From positions 1 through 35,968 of the forward strand of contig CAIWDB010000145.1 of the NCBI GenBank assembly GCA_903911305.1: DNA of 35,968 nucleotides, given 5' to 3'. Position numbers and translations under genes: made by a program. The notes under the pieces were generated by a model. The model searched no databases. It saw only the letters and a program-made list of their open reading frames with translations, and was not told where the DNA came from. The DNA is from an uncultured Methylococcaceae bacterium. GTDB lineage: Bacteria > Pseudomonadota > Gammaproteobacteria > Methylococcales > Methylococcaceae. Positions 16,191-24,242 of the stretch are shown here, in pieces. Within the stretch, counting starts at the first letter, position 1. Every line of letters starts with the position of its first letter.

Positions 16191-16532
16191 TCAAGTGACT
16201 GTGGTCGGAGGGCCGGCAGCGAATACGCCACTGTTGCTGGCAGCCACGCAGTTCTCGGTGATACTGGCGCATTTGTAATTAAAGGTGTAGGTGAAAAACG
16301 TGTTGACCGCCACGGTGGTGACGCTGGAAGTCATGGTCAACTCCAAACTAGGCGCGGCAAAAGCCACACGCCCGAACAACAGAAATAACAATAGTAATGC
16401 CCAATTAGCTGCGTTGCCCACGGTGATGCGGTCGAAAGGGTTTGTTGCCACAATCGGTTGATTATCAAGTTTGGCTAAATAAGTATTGACCGAAGAGGCA
16501 TAGTGATGGGCCAGTTCATGCCGTGTGTTCAT
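16191..16532 (-). CDS. Signal-peptide fragment of the giant surface protein
   Basis: 113 codons. A long N-region is followed by a hydrophobic core (WALLLLFLLFGRVAFA, about residues 43-58) with a likely AFA cleavage site, and then the first DUF11-type strand (LELTMTSSVTTVAVNTFFTY). A TGA at 16191-16193 interrupts it. Past that stop the same frame continues with adhesin-like sequence (PSVNLTTTGQTGGQGCTTRT) until a frame shift near 16050 joins it to the 760-codon fragment. This is the true 5' end of the broken adhesin gene. A c-di-GMP-I-like riboswitch lies about 310 bases upstream. Confidence 0.7.
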   Translation of the reverse strand: MNTRHELAHHYASSVNTYLAKLDNQPIVATNPFDRITVGNAANWALLLLFLLFGRVAFAAPSLELTMTSSVTTVAVNTFFTYTFNYKCASITENCVAASNSGVFAAGPPTTVT

Positions 16533-16802
16533 GGCAGATACCTGCTAGATTCTGATGGGTAGTATGTAAAACGGGCTAGGACAATTGAGACAAGCTTGGC
16601 GGGAGCGATGCCATCTCTGACTAATGGGGTTTTTTTTAGTTTAATACGGGGGTATGCCCGATACGGATTGACCGGGTCGAGAAAGCTTGTGAAAGGCAGT
16701 GGTTTGGTATCCACTTTTATTATTTGGTTTAATTGATAGAGACATTATGCATATTTTGGTTTAACAAAGGATTTCCGAAGGGAACGCCTGCTCTGCCAAA
16801 AT

Positions 16803-16858
16803 AAAAAAAGCCGAACCGCCTTATGTGACCGTAACGAAGTCACACTCGGCAGTTCGGC
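16803..16858 (-). terminator. Intrinsic terminator overlapping the c-di-GMP riboswitch
   Basis: On the minus strand GCCGAACTGCC pairs with GGCGGTTCGGC, extended by an inner GTGAC/GTCAC stem, and is followed directly by seven T residues (16809-16803). Its 5' arm is the last strand of the riboswitch aptamer, so aptamer and terminator are mutually exclusive. It also lies downstream of the EAL gene and could end that transcript. Confidence 0.75.
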
Positions 16859-16918
16859 CTTCCGCTTGTTAGGAACCGTAACTTTCCGCCCCTACCTTTC
16901 GATAGGTTTAGCTTTCAC
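16843..16918 (-). ncRNA. Probable c-di-GMP-I (GEMM) riboswitch aptamer
   Basis: The minus strand reads GCTAAACC, then a hairpin capped by GAAA (CCTATC-GAAA-GGTAGG, 16906-16891), then GGCGGAAAGTTACGGTTCCT, and a closing strand GGCCGAACTGCCGAG. Order and spacing match the GEMM-I plan: GCAAACC, a GAAA-capped P2, GGACGCAAAGCCACGGGTCTA, and GCCGGGTTGCCG. Some conserved positions differ (GGGGCGGAAAG instead of GGGACGCAAAG), so ligand specificity is uncertain. It lies between an EAL-domain gene and a surface adhesin gene, a typical c-di-GMP-controlled setting. Confidence 0.65.
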
Positions 16919-17048
16919 AAAAAGCTACATCAGATATTGCAAATAGTCAACTCAAAATCATTCGGTAGAACTAATAATTTCTGTGCAATGTATTCATTTG
17001 CTGGAAAATCAACACACAGATGCTGTTGGAAAGGCGTTGGTGTTGAGC

Positions 17049-17936
17049 TTATGCCGTAGGCAGTGATCGTAGTTTAGAGCCACCTTGAGATTGGTCTAAA
17101 CCAACTTGGTTTTGATAAAGTTCCAACTCGTAGTATTCCCCTTTGACATAAGACGGATGCAAACTCTTGGCGAATTGATCATCGTCTTCAGTTTTGATGC
17201 CCTCCACCAACAATTCAGTATCCAAGCGCGGGAGTACCGACAATAATGAAGCGTTTTTGCTGTATTCTGCTTCTTCGCTACGACGAAGCTTGGAAAATAA
17301 CTTTCCGTCCAAACGAACAAAGTCAGGGGTGATGTGATGAAGAAAATCAATGCAATAGCGCTCAAAAAAGGGTTCATCAGCTTTTTCATCAAACTTAATT
17401 GCGGTGCTGTAACCCCGCTTTTGATAGTTTTTCATGCCCGCCAAAAGCCGCGTGAATTGCCGGTCATATAAAGGGCTGATGGTGACAGAGATCACCACTC
17501 GCCGAGGAGGCAGACCGCAACGAAAGATCACATCTTCAAAATAGGCGCCGTGGTCGTGCTTAACCCCCAATACATGACGGGGATGCACATGTAAAAAAAG
17601 GTAGCCACTCTCATGGGAGATGGGCAGGTAATTCAGCATATGGATAGTGCGGCATAGACGATCCAAATTGACAATACTGTCAGACTCCGCCATATGGAAC
17701 ACCTTGGCAGAAACAGACTGGCTGGTTTCCGGGGGGAAAGCACGCAAAGTGGCATCATGCCCGACGATCGTTGAAGGGCTATGGGCCAGACGGATCGGGT
17801 GGAATTCTGTGGCTAGGGGCAAGCCTCCCACTCGGCTTTCCACACGTCCTGCTTTAATGAACAGAGGAGGCTCGGCTAGTCCTTGTTGCTCAGTAATGCG
17901 CTGATTGAAATATTCGGTCAAATCTCTTAATGGCAT
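17049..17936 (-). CDS. Degenerate EAL-domain protein
   Basis: 295 residues. Residues about 40-285 follow the EAL c-di-GMP phosphodiesterase fold in order, but signature residues are changed. The EAL motif is GHDATLRAF (59-67), the metal-binding Asn strand is LFLHVHP, the DDFGTG loop is replaced by KFDEKADEP, and the later VRLDGKLF and VEGIKTEDDDQFAKSL match KIDG and AEGVET. Losing the DDFG acidic pair argues against catalysis. It may bind c-di-GMP or a protein partner instead. It is soluble, with no membrane segment or sensor domain. The start at 17936 follows AGGAGTGAACACGC. A decayed partial copy lies at 8579-8861. It is immediately upstream of the GEMM-like riboswitch, on the same strand. 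Confidence 0.75.
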   Translation of the reverse strand: MPLRDLTEYFNQRITEQQGLAEPPLFIKAGRVESRVGGLPLATEFHPIRLAHSPSTIVGHDATLRAFPPETSQSVSAKVFHMAESDSIVNLDRLCRTIHMLNYLPISHESGYLFLHVHPRHVLGVKHDHGAYFEDVIFRCGLPPRRVVISVTISPLYDRQFTRLLAGMKNYQKRGYSTAIKFDEKADEPFFERYCIDFLHHITPDFVRLDGKLFSKLRRSEEAEYSKNASLLSVLPRLDTELLVEGIKTEDDDQFAKSLHPSYVKGEYYELELYQNQVGLDQSQGGSKLRSLPTA

Positions 17937-18010
17937 GCGTGTTCACTCCTATCTATTGAATCACTGATGGTACGCACTGACGCGAAAGCTGCTTATTTCC
18001 ATGCGTGACG

Positions 18011-18113
18011 GGAGCGTCAAAGCTTGCTTTGACAACAGGGTCGGAAATGCGAAGCGTACTTCGCCTGTCATAGCAAGCCCTTCGACTTCGCTCATGACAG
18101 GCTTTGACGCTCC
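18011..18113. repeat. MITE-like palindromic element with 13-bp inverted ends
   Basis: GGAGCGTCAAAGC (18011-18023) and GCTTTGACGCTCC (18101-18113) are perfect inverted repeats about 100 bases apart. An internal pair, CCTGTCAT and ATGACAGG (18064-18071, 18094-18101), can form a nested stem. It has no coding capacity and sits between the EAL gene and the sulfate-binding protein gene. This is the form of a small palindromic repeat element. Confidence 0.55.
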
Positions 18114-18126
18114 AACCCTAGTCCAC

Positions 18127-18140
18127 TGCGTAACATCAGT
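18127..18140. repeat. 14-bp direct repeat, copy 1 (TGCGTAACATCAGT)
   Basis: Exact match to 21298-21311. Each copy sits beside a different palindromic element, and together they bracket the sulfate-binding protein/porin pair. Confidence 0.5.
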
Positions 18141-18203
18141 CATTAACCAATCATCTTCGATATTTGTGTCACGCACGTTAATTGAACGAGGTTCAGTCCG
18201 GCA

Positions 18204-19214
18204 TCATGGGGTATAAATCTGATCGAACACGCCACCATCGGCAAAATGGGTGGTTTGTGCTTTATTCCAACCGCCAAATACCTCGTCTATTGTGAATAAG
18301 TTGAGGTTTTTAAACTGCTTGCTGTATTTTGCCAGCACTTCAGTATCACGGGGGCGGTAGAAATTTTTGGCGGCGATTTCTTGGCCTTCTTTGCTGTAAA
18401 GATGTTCCAAATATTCTTTTGCAAGCTTTTCGGTTCCATGTTTGTTGGCCACCTTGTCAACCACTGCAACTGTAGGTTCGGCCAAGATGCTCACCGATGG
18501 CACAATCACCTCATACTTGTCTGCCCCGTATTCCTTCAAGGAAAGGTAAGCCTCGTTTTCCCAAGCAATCAACACATCGCCAATTTCACGTTCAACGAAT
18601 GAAACAGTGGATCCACGTGCCCCGGTATCCAACACGGCGACATTTTTAAAGAGTTTCTTGAGGAAATCTTTCGCGGCATCATCGCTGCCATATTTCTTCA
18701 ACGCATAGCCATAGGCCGCGAGGTAGTTCCAACGTGCGCCACCTGATGTTTTGGGGTTGGGAGTGACCACAGACACACCAGACTTTATCAAATCATCCCA
18801 ATCCTTAATGCCTTTAGGATTTCCTGCCCTCACCAAGAAAACCGCTGTTGAGGTATATGGGGCGCTATTGTTTGGCAAAAGAGTCTGCCAGTTTTCAGGG
18901 ATCAGCTTAGCTTTTTGGTATAACTGGTCCACATCGTAAGCCAAAGCCAAAGTCACCACGTCGGCATCCAAACCATCAATCACCGCTCGCGCTTGCTTGC
19001 CACTACCACCATGGGACTGCTGGATTTCAACGGTTTGACCAGATTTTTCTTTCCAATGTTTGGCAAAGGCAGTGTTGTATTCCTGATACAACTCGCGGGT
19101 GGGGTCGTATGATACGTTTAACAGATTTACATCGGCGGCTTGGGCTGTAGCCATGCTTATCAACGCGATGGTTAACAAGAGCTTCAAAAAGTGTGTGTAA
19201 AAAAATGTTTTCAC
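18204..19214 (-). CDS. sbp: Periplasmic sulfate-binding protein of an ABC transporter
   Basis: 336 residues. A signal peptide (about 1-27, ending AQAA) is followed by a type II periplasmic binding fold of the sulfate/thiosulfate family. Family signatures are [15 protein letters not shown] near residue 33, [17 protein letters not shown] near 65, and [19 protein letters not shown] near 152. It captures sulfate in the periplasm for a CysTWA-type importer, but no permease or ATPase gene is nearby, so those are encoded elsewhere. It follows the porin gene by 64 bases on the same strand and is probably co-transcribed. Sulfate uptake supplies the sulfide used by cysteine synthase in the sulfur locus further left, though the two sets are separated by the surface-protein region. 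Confidence 0.92.
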   Translation of the reverse strand: MKTFFYTHFLKLLLTIALISMATAQAADVNLLNVSYDPTRELYQEYNTAFAKHWKEKSGQTVEIQQSHGGSGKQARAVIDGLDADVVTLALAYDVDQLYQKAKLIPENWQTLLPNNSAPYTSTAVFLVRAGNPKGIKDWDDLIKSGVSVVTPNPKTSGGARWNYLAAYGYALKKYGSDDAAKDFLKKLFKNVAVLDTGARGSTVSFVEREIGDVLIAWENEAYLSLKEYGADKYEVIVPSVSILAEPTVAVVDKVANKHGTEKLAKEYLEHLYSKEGQEIAAKNFYRPRDTEVLAKYSKQFKNLNLFTIDEVFGGWNKAQTTHFADGGVFDQIYTP

Positions 19215-19278
19215 AGGTTATATCTCTCAGTTGAATGGTGGATTTCAGGCTAAACCTTCAAACCTAGCCTTCATCAAG

Positions 19279-20976
19279 TTAAAAAGAAACTTGGAAGCGT
19301 GTAGAGAACACTTTTTCCATTTGTCGGCTAAGAACATTCGTTGCTGTTCCCGAACCACCTTGGAAATAGGTTTGTTCGTAATCGCTGCGGACGAGGACGT
19401 TGCGATTCAGATACCAGTTTATACCCAAAGCCCAACCTGTCGCTTGCGTAATCGATTTGCTGGGATCTAGGAAAACAAACCGGTTAGCAGCCGTATTGTT
19501 AATCCCTTGATTCTCATAAACAGAGTTATCGATATCCAATTCAGTGTAACGAGCAGTGAATTGGAGCGCTCCCCAGTTGCCATTGAAAGGGTCAAAGGGT
19601 TTGCGAGGTCTCACACCTTGGAAGGTGACATCCTCGCCCGTTAACACATAGGAAGCCCATACCTGCCATGCTTGGTTGTTCTCGGTAATATGACGAGTCT
19701 GAGGATTAGCGCCTACTTTGGTGGCCTGCAATCTCTGTGAAGATAAGGCATATTCACCCATCAGTCCGAAAGGCCCGTAATACCAGTAGAGTTGCGGATA
19801 GACGCGATAATGCGCACCATCTGCCGACAAAAACGCCGCATTGGCTCCTGGCAGTGAATAATTGACAATCGTGTTCTGGCCGTTAGCGCTGACCAAGTTG
19901 TTGAGAACGGTCGTCGATTGGTTGAGATTCGAGTAGCTACCCGCCACGCCTAGTCCCAAACCTTCCAGTGGTGCTATGCCCGACTTTTGGAAAGGATGCG
20001 CGAATATTCGTCCAATAAAGTCTTTGTTGTCTTGGTTTGCAGTGTCGTTCATGTTGGAAGCGGTGCCATTGTCACCGCTGCCGTTAAACACACCAAGCTG
20101 GTAGTTAAAAAAGTTTCTAGAATCTAGCGGGTTAATGCCGCCAGTAATACGTTGCTCACCGGGCTTGGCAAACGATCCGTGTAGCATGACGCCTACGTCG
20201 CGGTTACTGGCCAATTGTGTTGGATAGCCGCGTTCCAAGAAGGTGCCGTCCGAGTCACCTTGTATACGTTCCAAACTAAGTGGGGTTTTTTGCTTGCCTA
20301 TGCTTAGGCTTGCGTAGGGCAGATACCGTACGTCCAAATAGGCATACTGCAACAAGGTGGCACCCTTCCCCCAATCTGGTAATACATTGAAGTCAAAGTA
20401 TTTGAACAGTGTACCCTGTACACCGATACGGGCCTGCTTGAGTTGAAAAGTGTCGGCTAGGTTAATGCCATTAGGCAGTGCGCCCGGCAGGGTGCTTGGA
20501 TAGGAACTTGAACCGGCGGTCGGTGTGATCGTAGTAGGTGCGTTATCGTCCATGAAAAATTTAGCATCTGCTTGGAGAGCAGCATGCAAACGTATGGTAT
20601 GGTCACCATCAGGCGAAGTCAATCTCAAGCCTTCCGGTCCCATATCCTCTTTCGAGGCTTTTTTGGCGGTATCCGCGGCCACCTCATGCTCCAATTCAAG
20701 CTTGCGCTCCAATATTTTAACTTTCTGGTCTAATTGCTTGATGGCTGGCGCATCCGCCTCAGCTAATTTGCTGGTTGGCGATTTGGCAGACAAGGATTTC
20801 CCAGGCTCTTTAGCTTCATCTACAGCCAAGCGTTGCTCCAATATTTCCAATCGACGTACCAACGCTGCAATTTGGGCATCTTTAGATGATTTTTTTGCCG
20901 CTTCGGCGACATGGGGCTGAACACCCAACAGCCCACTGACTGTTGCGGCAATGATAAGCAATTTATGATTTTTCAT
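19279..20976 (-). CDS. Anion-selective type porin (OprP/OprO family)
   Basis: 565 residues. A signal peptide (about 1-26) is followed by a charged coiled coil with heptads of Leu and Ile (about 34-105). The C-terminal barrel shows alternating aromatic strands and ends RFQVSF, with the terminal Phe expected of outer-membrane proteins. The barrel resembles phosphate-selective porins O and P (motifs FKYFDFNVLPDWG, LDVRYLPYASLSIGKQKTPL, ERGYPTQLASNRDVGVMLHG). Specificity cannot be read from sequence. Being next to a sulfate-binding protein, sulfate is as plausible as phosphate. It is probably first in a two-gene operon with the sulfate-binding protein. Its leader contains a hairpin/T-tract terminator (21055-21079). 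Confidence 0.85.
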   Translation of the reverse strand: MKNHKLLIIAATVSGLLGVQPHVAEAAKKSSKDAQIAALVRRLEILEQRLAVDEAKEPGKSLSAKSPTSKLAEADAPAIKQLDQKVKILERKLELEHEVAADTAKKASKEDMGPEGLRLTSPDGDHTIRLHAALQADAKFFMDDNAPTTITPTAGSSSYPSTLPGALPNGINLADTFQLKQARIGVQGTLFKYFDFNVLPDWGKGATLLQYAYLDVRYLPYASLSIGKQKTPLSLERIQGDSDGTFLERGYPTQLASNRDVGVMLHGSFAKPGEQRITGGINPLDSRNFFNYQLGVFNGSGDNGTASNMNDTANQDNKDFIGRIFAHPFQKSGIAPLEGLGLGVAGSYSNLNQSTTVLNNLVSANGQNTIVNYSLPGANAAFLSADGAHYRVYPQLYWYYGPFGLMGEYALSSQRLQATKVGANPQTRHITENNQAWQVWASYVLTGEDVTFQGVRPRKPFDPFNGNWGALQFTARYTELDIDNSVYENQGINNTAANRFVFLDPSKSITQATGWALGINWYLNRNVLVRSDYEQTYFQGGSGTATNVLSRQMEKVFSTRFQVSF

Positions 20977-21054
20977 GACATGACACCGTATATATGATCG
21001 AATTTCCCAATGACTTGGCTATCACAACTCCCGCTTTGCATGGATGCCAAAACC

Positions 21055-21079
21055 AAAAAAAGGCGGGTCGAAACCCGCC
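21055..21079 (-). terminator. Intrinsic terminator in the porin leader
   Basis: On the minus strand GGCGGGT-TTCG-ACCCGCC is followed by seven T residues, about 80 bases before the porin start codon. No minus-strand gene lies upstream of it. It therefore either attenuates the porin transcript or ends a short RNA transcribed from about 21100-21250. Confidence 0.7.
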
Positions 21080-21297
21080 AGGCTAAGTGACGCAACAAAG
21101 AGGAAAGGAACTAAACAAATCAGGTTTAACTTGGCATCAACTATAAACGGGTCTTAAACGATTAAAAAGGAATATTAAGTTAGATGTATATTCCAATTAT
21201 GAATATAGCAATCGGCTGTGGATTCATCAAGGATGGGAAAACTCATTGCTTCAATGACGTTCCCGTTTCGCTGGAAAATTAGCAACTGTTGCGTCCG

Positions 21298-21311
21298 TGC
21301 GTAACATCAGT
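21298..21311. repeat. 14-bp direct repeat, copy 2 (TGCGTAACATCAGT)
   Basis: Exact match to 18127-18140. This copy lies about 35 bases left of the 189-bp palindromic element. Confidence 0.5.
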
Positions 21312-21345
21312 AGGTAATTGTTAATGTGGCTTGCATGGCACATGG

Positions 21346-21534
21346 CATGTCCTGATTAGAAAGATGTTTCAGCCAAATCAGAAAAGCCGTCGTTCCGGCA
21401 TGGATCGCCGAAACCTAGGTTCCATGGATGGCGGGGCTTCGGAGCGTCCATGCAATCTGGATACCGGCGATCCATGCCGGTATGACGTAGTTCTTTTAAC
21501 CCTTGCTGAAGAATCTTCCTAATCAGGTGGCATG
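21346..21534. repeat. 189-bp MITE/REP-like imperfect palindrome
   Basis: Outer arms: CCTGATTAGAAAGATGTTTCAGC on the left pairs imperfectly with GCTGAAGAATCTTCCTAATCAGG on the right. Inner arms: 21388-21410 and 21465-21487 are 23-bp inverted repeats with two mismatches, built around CCGGCATGGATCGCCG. Non-coding and lying between the porin operon and the atp operon. It resembles dispersed REP/MITE families with CCGGCATGGAT cores seen in many proteobacteria. Confidence 0.7.
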
Positions 21535-21633
21535 TTGTAATTCTGGAGGGTGGAAAAAAGCAAAAGACCTGATCTGGCAGGCTTGTCACTTTCGACGGTA
21601 TGGATGGTTACAACTAGGCAACAGTCCATGTCG

Positions 21634-21662
21634 TTGATCTTTCCCGCATTGATTGTTATTAT
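21634..21662 (+). promoter_or_regulatory. Promoter of the ATP synthase operon
   Basis: TTGATC (21634-21639) and TATTAT (21657-21662) are separated by exactly 17 bases, giving a start near 21669. This leaves about 26 untranslated bases before the ATG of atpI at 21695, and argues against the TTG at 21653 as its start. Confidence 0.55.
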
Positions 21663-21694
21663 TTAGGCACATAAAAGCGGGGTCCAATGTGGGC

Positions 21695-22060
21695 ATGTTT
21701 AAATTGGTCAAAAGATTGCTCCAATTACAATTGCTAACGATTCTTGTGGTTTTTGCTGCTGCATGGGCGCTTGGGGGGCAAACTCAAGGCGTTTCTGCAT
21801 TGGTAGGCGGTCTTGTCGGGTTCTTGCCTAATATCGTGTTTGCTTGGTTTTTCGGGCGTAAAGATACTAGAAAAACGGCAAACCAAGTGGTTAGGGCGTT
21901 CTACCTCGGCGAAATCATAAAACTAGCTTTAACCGCATCGCTTTTTATTGTCGTATTCCAACTGCCAGGCATATCGGCTTTGCCTTTATTTATTGCTTTT
22001 GCTGCGGTGATGGCGGTTTTTTGGTTTTCCCTTCTGTTAAGCAACTATCAGAATTTATAG
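21695..22060 (+). CDS. atpI: ATP synthase protein I
   Basis: 121 residues from the ATG at 21695. The frame is open from 21653, but that upstream stretch overlaps the promoter. It is a small inner-membrane protein with four hydrophobic segments and a positively charged loop (FGRKDTRKTANQVVRAFYLG). AtpI assists assembly of the c-ring and is the usual first gene of bacterial atp operons. Ten bases separate it from atpB. The sequence is poorly conserved, as usual for AtpI, and position gives much of the confidence. No strong ribosome site is visible. Confidence 0.82.
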   Translation: MFKLVKRLLQLQLLTILVVFAAAWALGGQTQGVSALVGGLVGFLPNIVFAWFFGRKDTRKTANQVVRAFYLGEIIKLALTASLFIVVFQLPGISALPLFIAFAAVMAVFWFSLLLSNYQNL

Positions 22061-22063
22061 TGA

Positions 22064-22846
<783 letters not shown>

Positions 22847-22862
22847 AATCTGTTTTTTTTAA

Positions 22863-23147
<285 letters not shown>

Positions 23148-23207
23148 TCATTCGGAGCAGGCGATGGCATCATCGTCACTTTTGTTCAAAGCTATGAGGA
23201 AAGCGCT

Positions 23208-23687
23208 GTGAGTATAATCGCCACTCTATTCGGGCAGATGATCACCTTCGGGCTTTTGGTGTGGTTCACCATGAAGTACGTCTGGCCGCCCTTGATGCAA
23301 GCCCTTGAAGAGCGCAAGAAAAAAATTGCCGATGGACTCGCGGCAGGTGAAAAAGGCAAGCAATCATTGGAGCTTGCCGACAAGAAAGCAAAGGTTTACC
23401 TGAAAGAAGCCAAAGACCAAGCCGCTGAAATTGTCAGTCTGGCACAGAAGCGAGCCAATGATTTGGCAGAGGAAAAGAGGGAAGCAGCCAAGCAGGAAGG
23501 TGAGCGCATCATCAATCAAGCCAAATCTGAGATTGATCGTGAAATCCAACAGGCCAAGGAAGAGCTTCGCCAACAGGTATCGGCTCTTGCCATTTCAGCA
23601 GCCGAGCAAATACTCCGCAAGGAAGTCGATATTAATATCCATAAGGAAATTATTAACAATCTTGGCAATCAACTGGGTCAAGCCTAA
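23208..23687 (+). CDS. atpF: ATP synthase F0 subunit b
   Basis: 159 residues. One N-terminal membrane helix (about 5-25, [20 protein letters not shown]) is followed by a long charged helix (about 33-155) that dimerises as the peripheral stalk. The start is GTG at 23208, chosen because GAGGAAA lies about 7 bases upstream and the protein then begins normally with [10 protein letters not shown]. It overlaps atpH by one base (TAATG), so the two are translationally coupled. Confidence 0.95.
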   Translation: MSIIATLFGQMITFGLLVWFTMKYVWPPLMQALEERKKKIADGLAAGEKGKQSLELADKKAKVYLKEAKDQAAEIVSLAQKRANDLAEEKREAAKQEGERIINQAKSEIDREIQQAKEELRQQVSALAISAAEQILRKEVDINIHKEIINNLGNQLGQA

Positions 23688-24226
23688 TGAGTGAATTAGC
23701 GACTTTGGCTAGACCATACGCAACCGCTGTCTTCAAACGGGCAAAGGAAACTGGAACAACCTCGCAATGGTCGGATACTTTGGGATTTTTGGCTGCAGTT
23801 CTGTCTGACTCTCAGATTGAACAAGCCGCAGAAAACCCGGTTTCGAGCAAAGAAAAATTCACTTCGGCTTTGTTGGATTTATGCTCTGGCAAAATTATAG
23901 ACGGCGAGGGTGAAAACTTTGTTCGCCTTCTAATCGCCAATAAGCGCTTAGGATTGACGAAACTCATCAGTGAACAGTTTGAACAATTGCGAGCGGACGA
24001 AGAAGGCTACATCGTAGCGGATGTCCATACGGCCTACCCCCTTGACGATGCGGAAATCAACCAACTCACCACATTATTGCAGCAAACGTTGGGCAAACAA
24101 CCGCGTTTACATGTGCAAGTGGACGAAACATTGATTGGTGGTGTTTTGATAAAAGCCGGGGACCGTGTAATTGACGCATCCGTCCGTGGACAAATTCAGC
24201 GCTTGGCCAAGCGACTCTACAACTAG
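23687..24226 (+). CDS. atpH: ATP synthase F1 subunit delta
   Basis: 179 residues, standard length. It connects the peripheral stalk to the alpha/beta head. The N-terminal helical bundle begins [19 protein letters not shown], and the C-terminal part shows the family signature [24 protein letters not shown]. It overlaps the atpF stop by one base and precedes atpA by 16 bases. Confidence 0.96.
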   Translation: MSELATLARPYATAVFKRAKETGTTSQWSDTLGFLAAVLSDSQIEQAAENPVSSKEKFTSALLDLCSGKIIDGEGENFVRLLIANKRLGLTKLISEQFEQLRADEEGYIVADVHTAYPLDDAEINQLTTLLQQTLGKQPRLHVQVDETLIGGVLIKAGDRVIDASVRGQIQRLAKRLYN

Positions 24227-24242
24227 AGCGAGAAACAGAATC

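Noticed and set aside
16191-16193. TGA as selenocysteine
   Set aside because: It falls in a DUF11-type strand of a surface protein, where selenocysteine is not expected, and I saw no SECIS-like hairpin. Decay explains it better.
16529-16714. 61-codon frame overlapping the adhesin start
   Set aside because: No ribosome site or family resemblance. It lies in the leader between riboswitch and adhesin.
21331-21589. Two small open frames, one per strand
   Set aside because: They are translations of the palindromic repeat element, and near-identical peptides (GMDRR...GDPCR) arise from its two arms.
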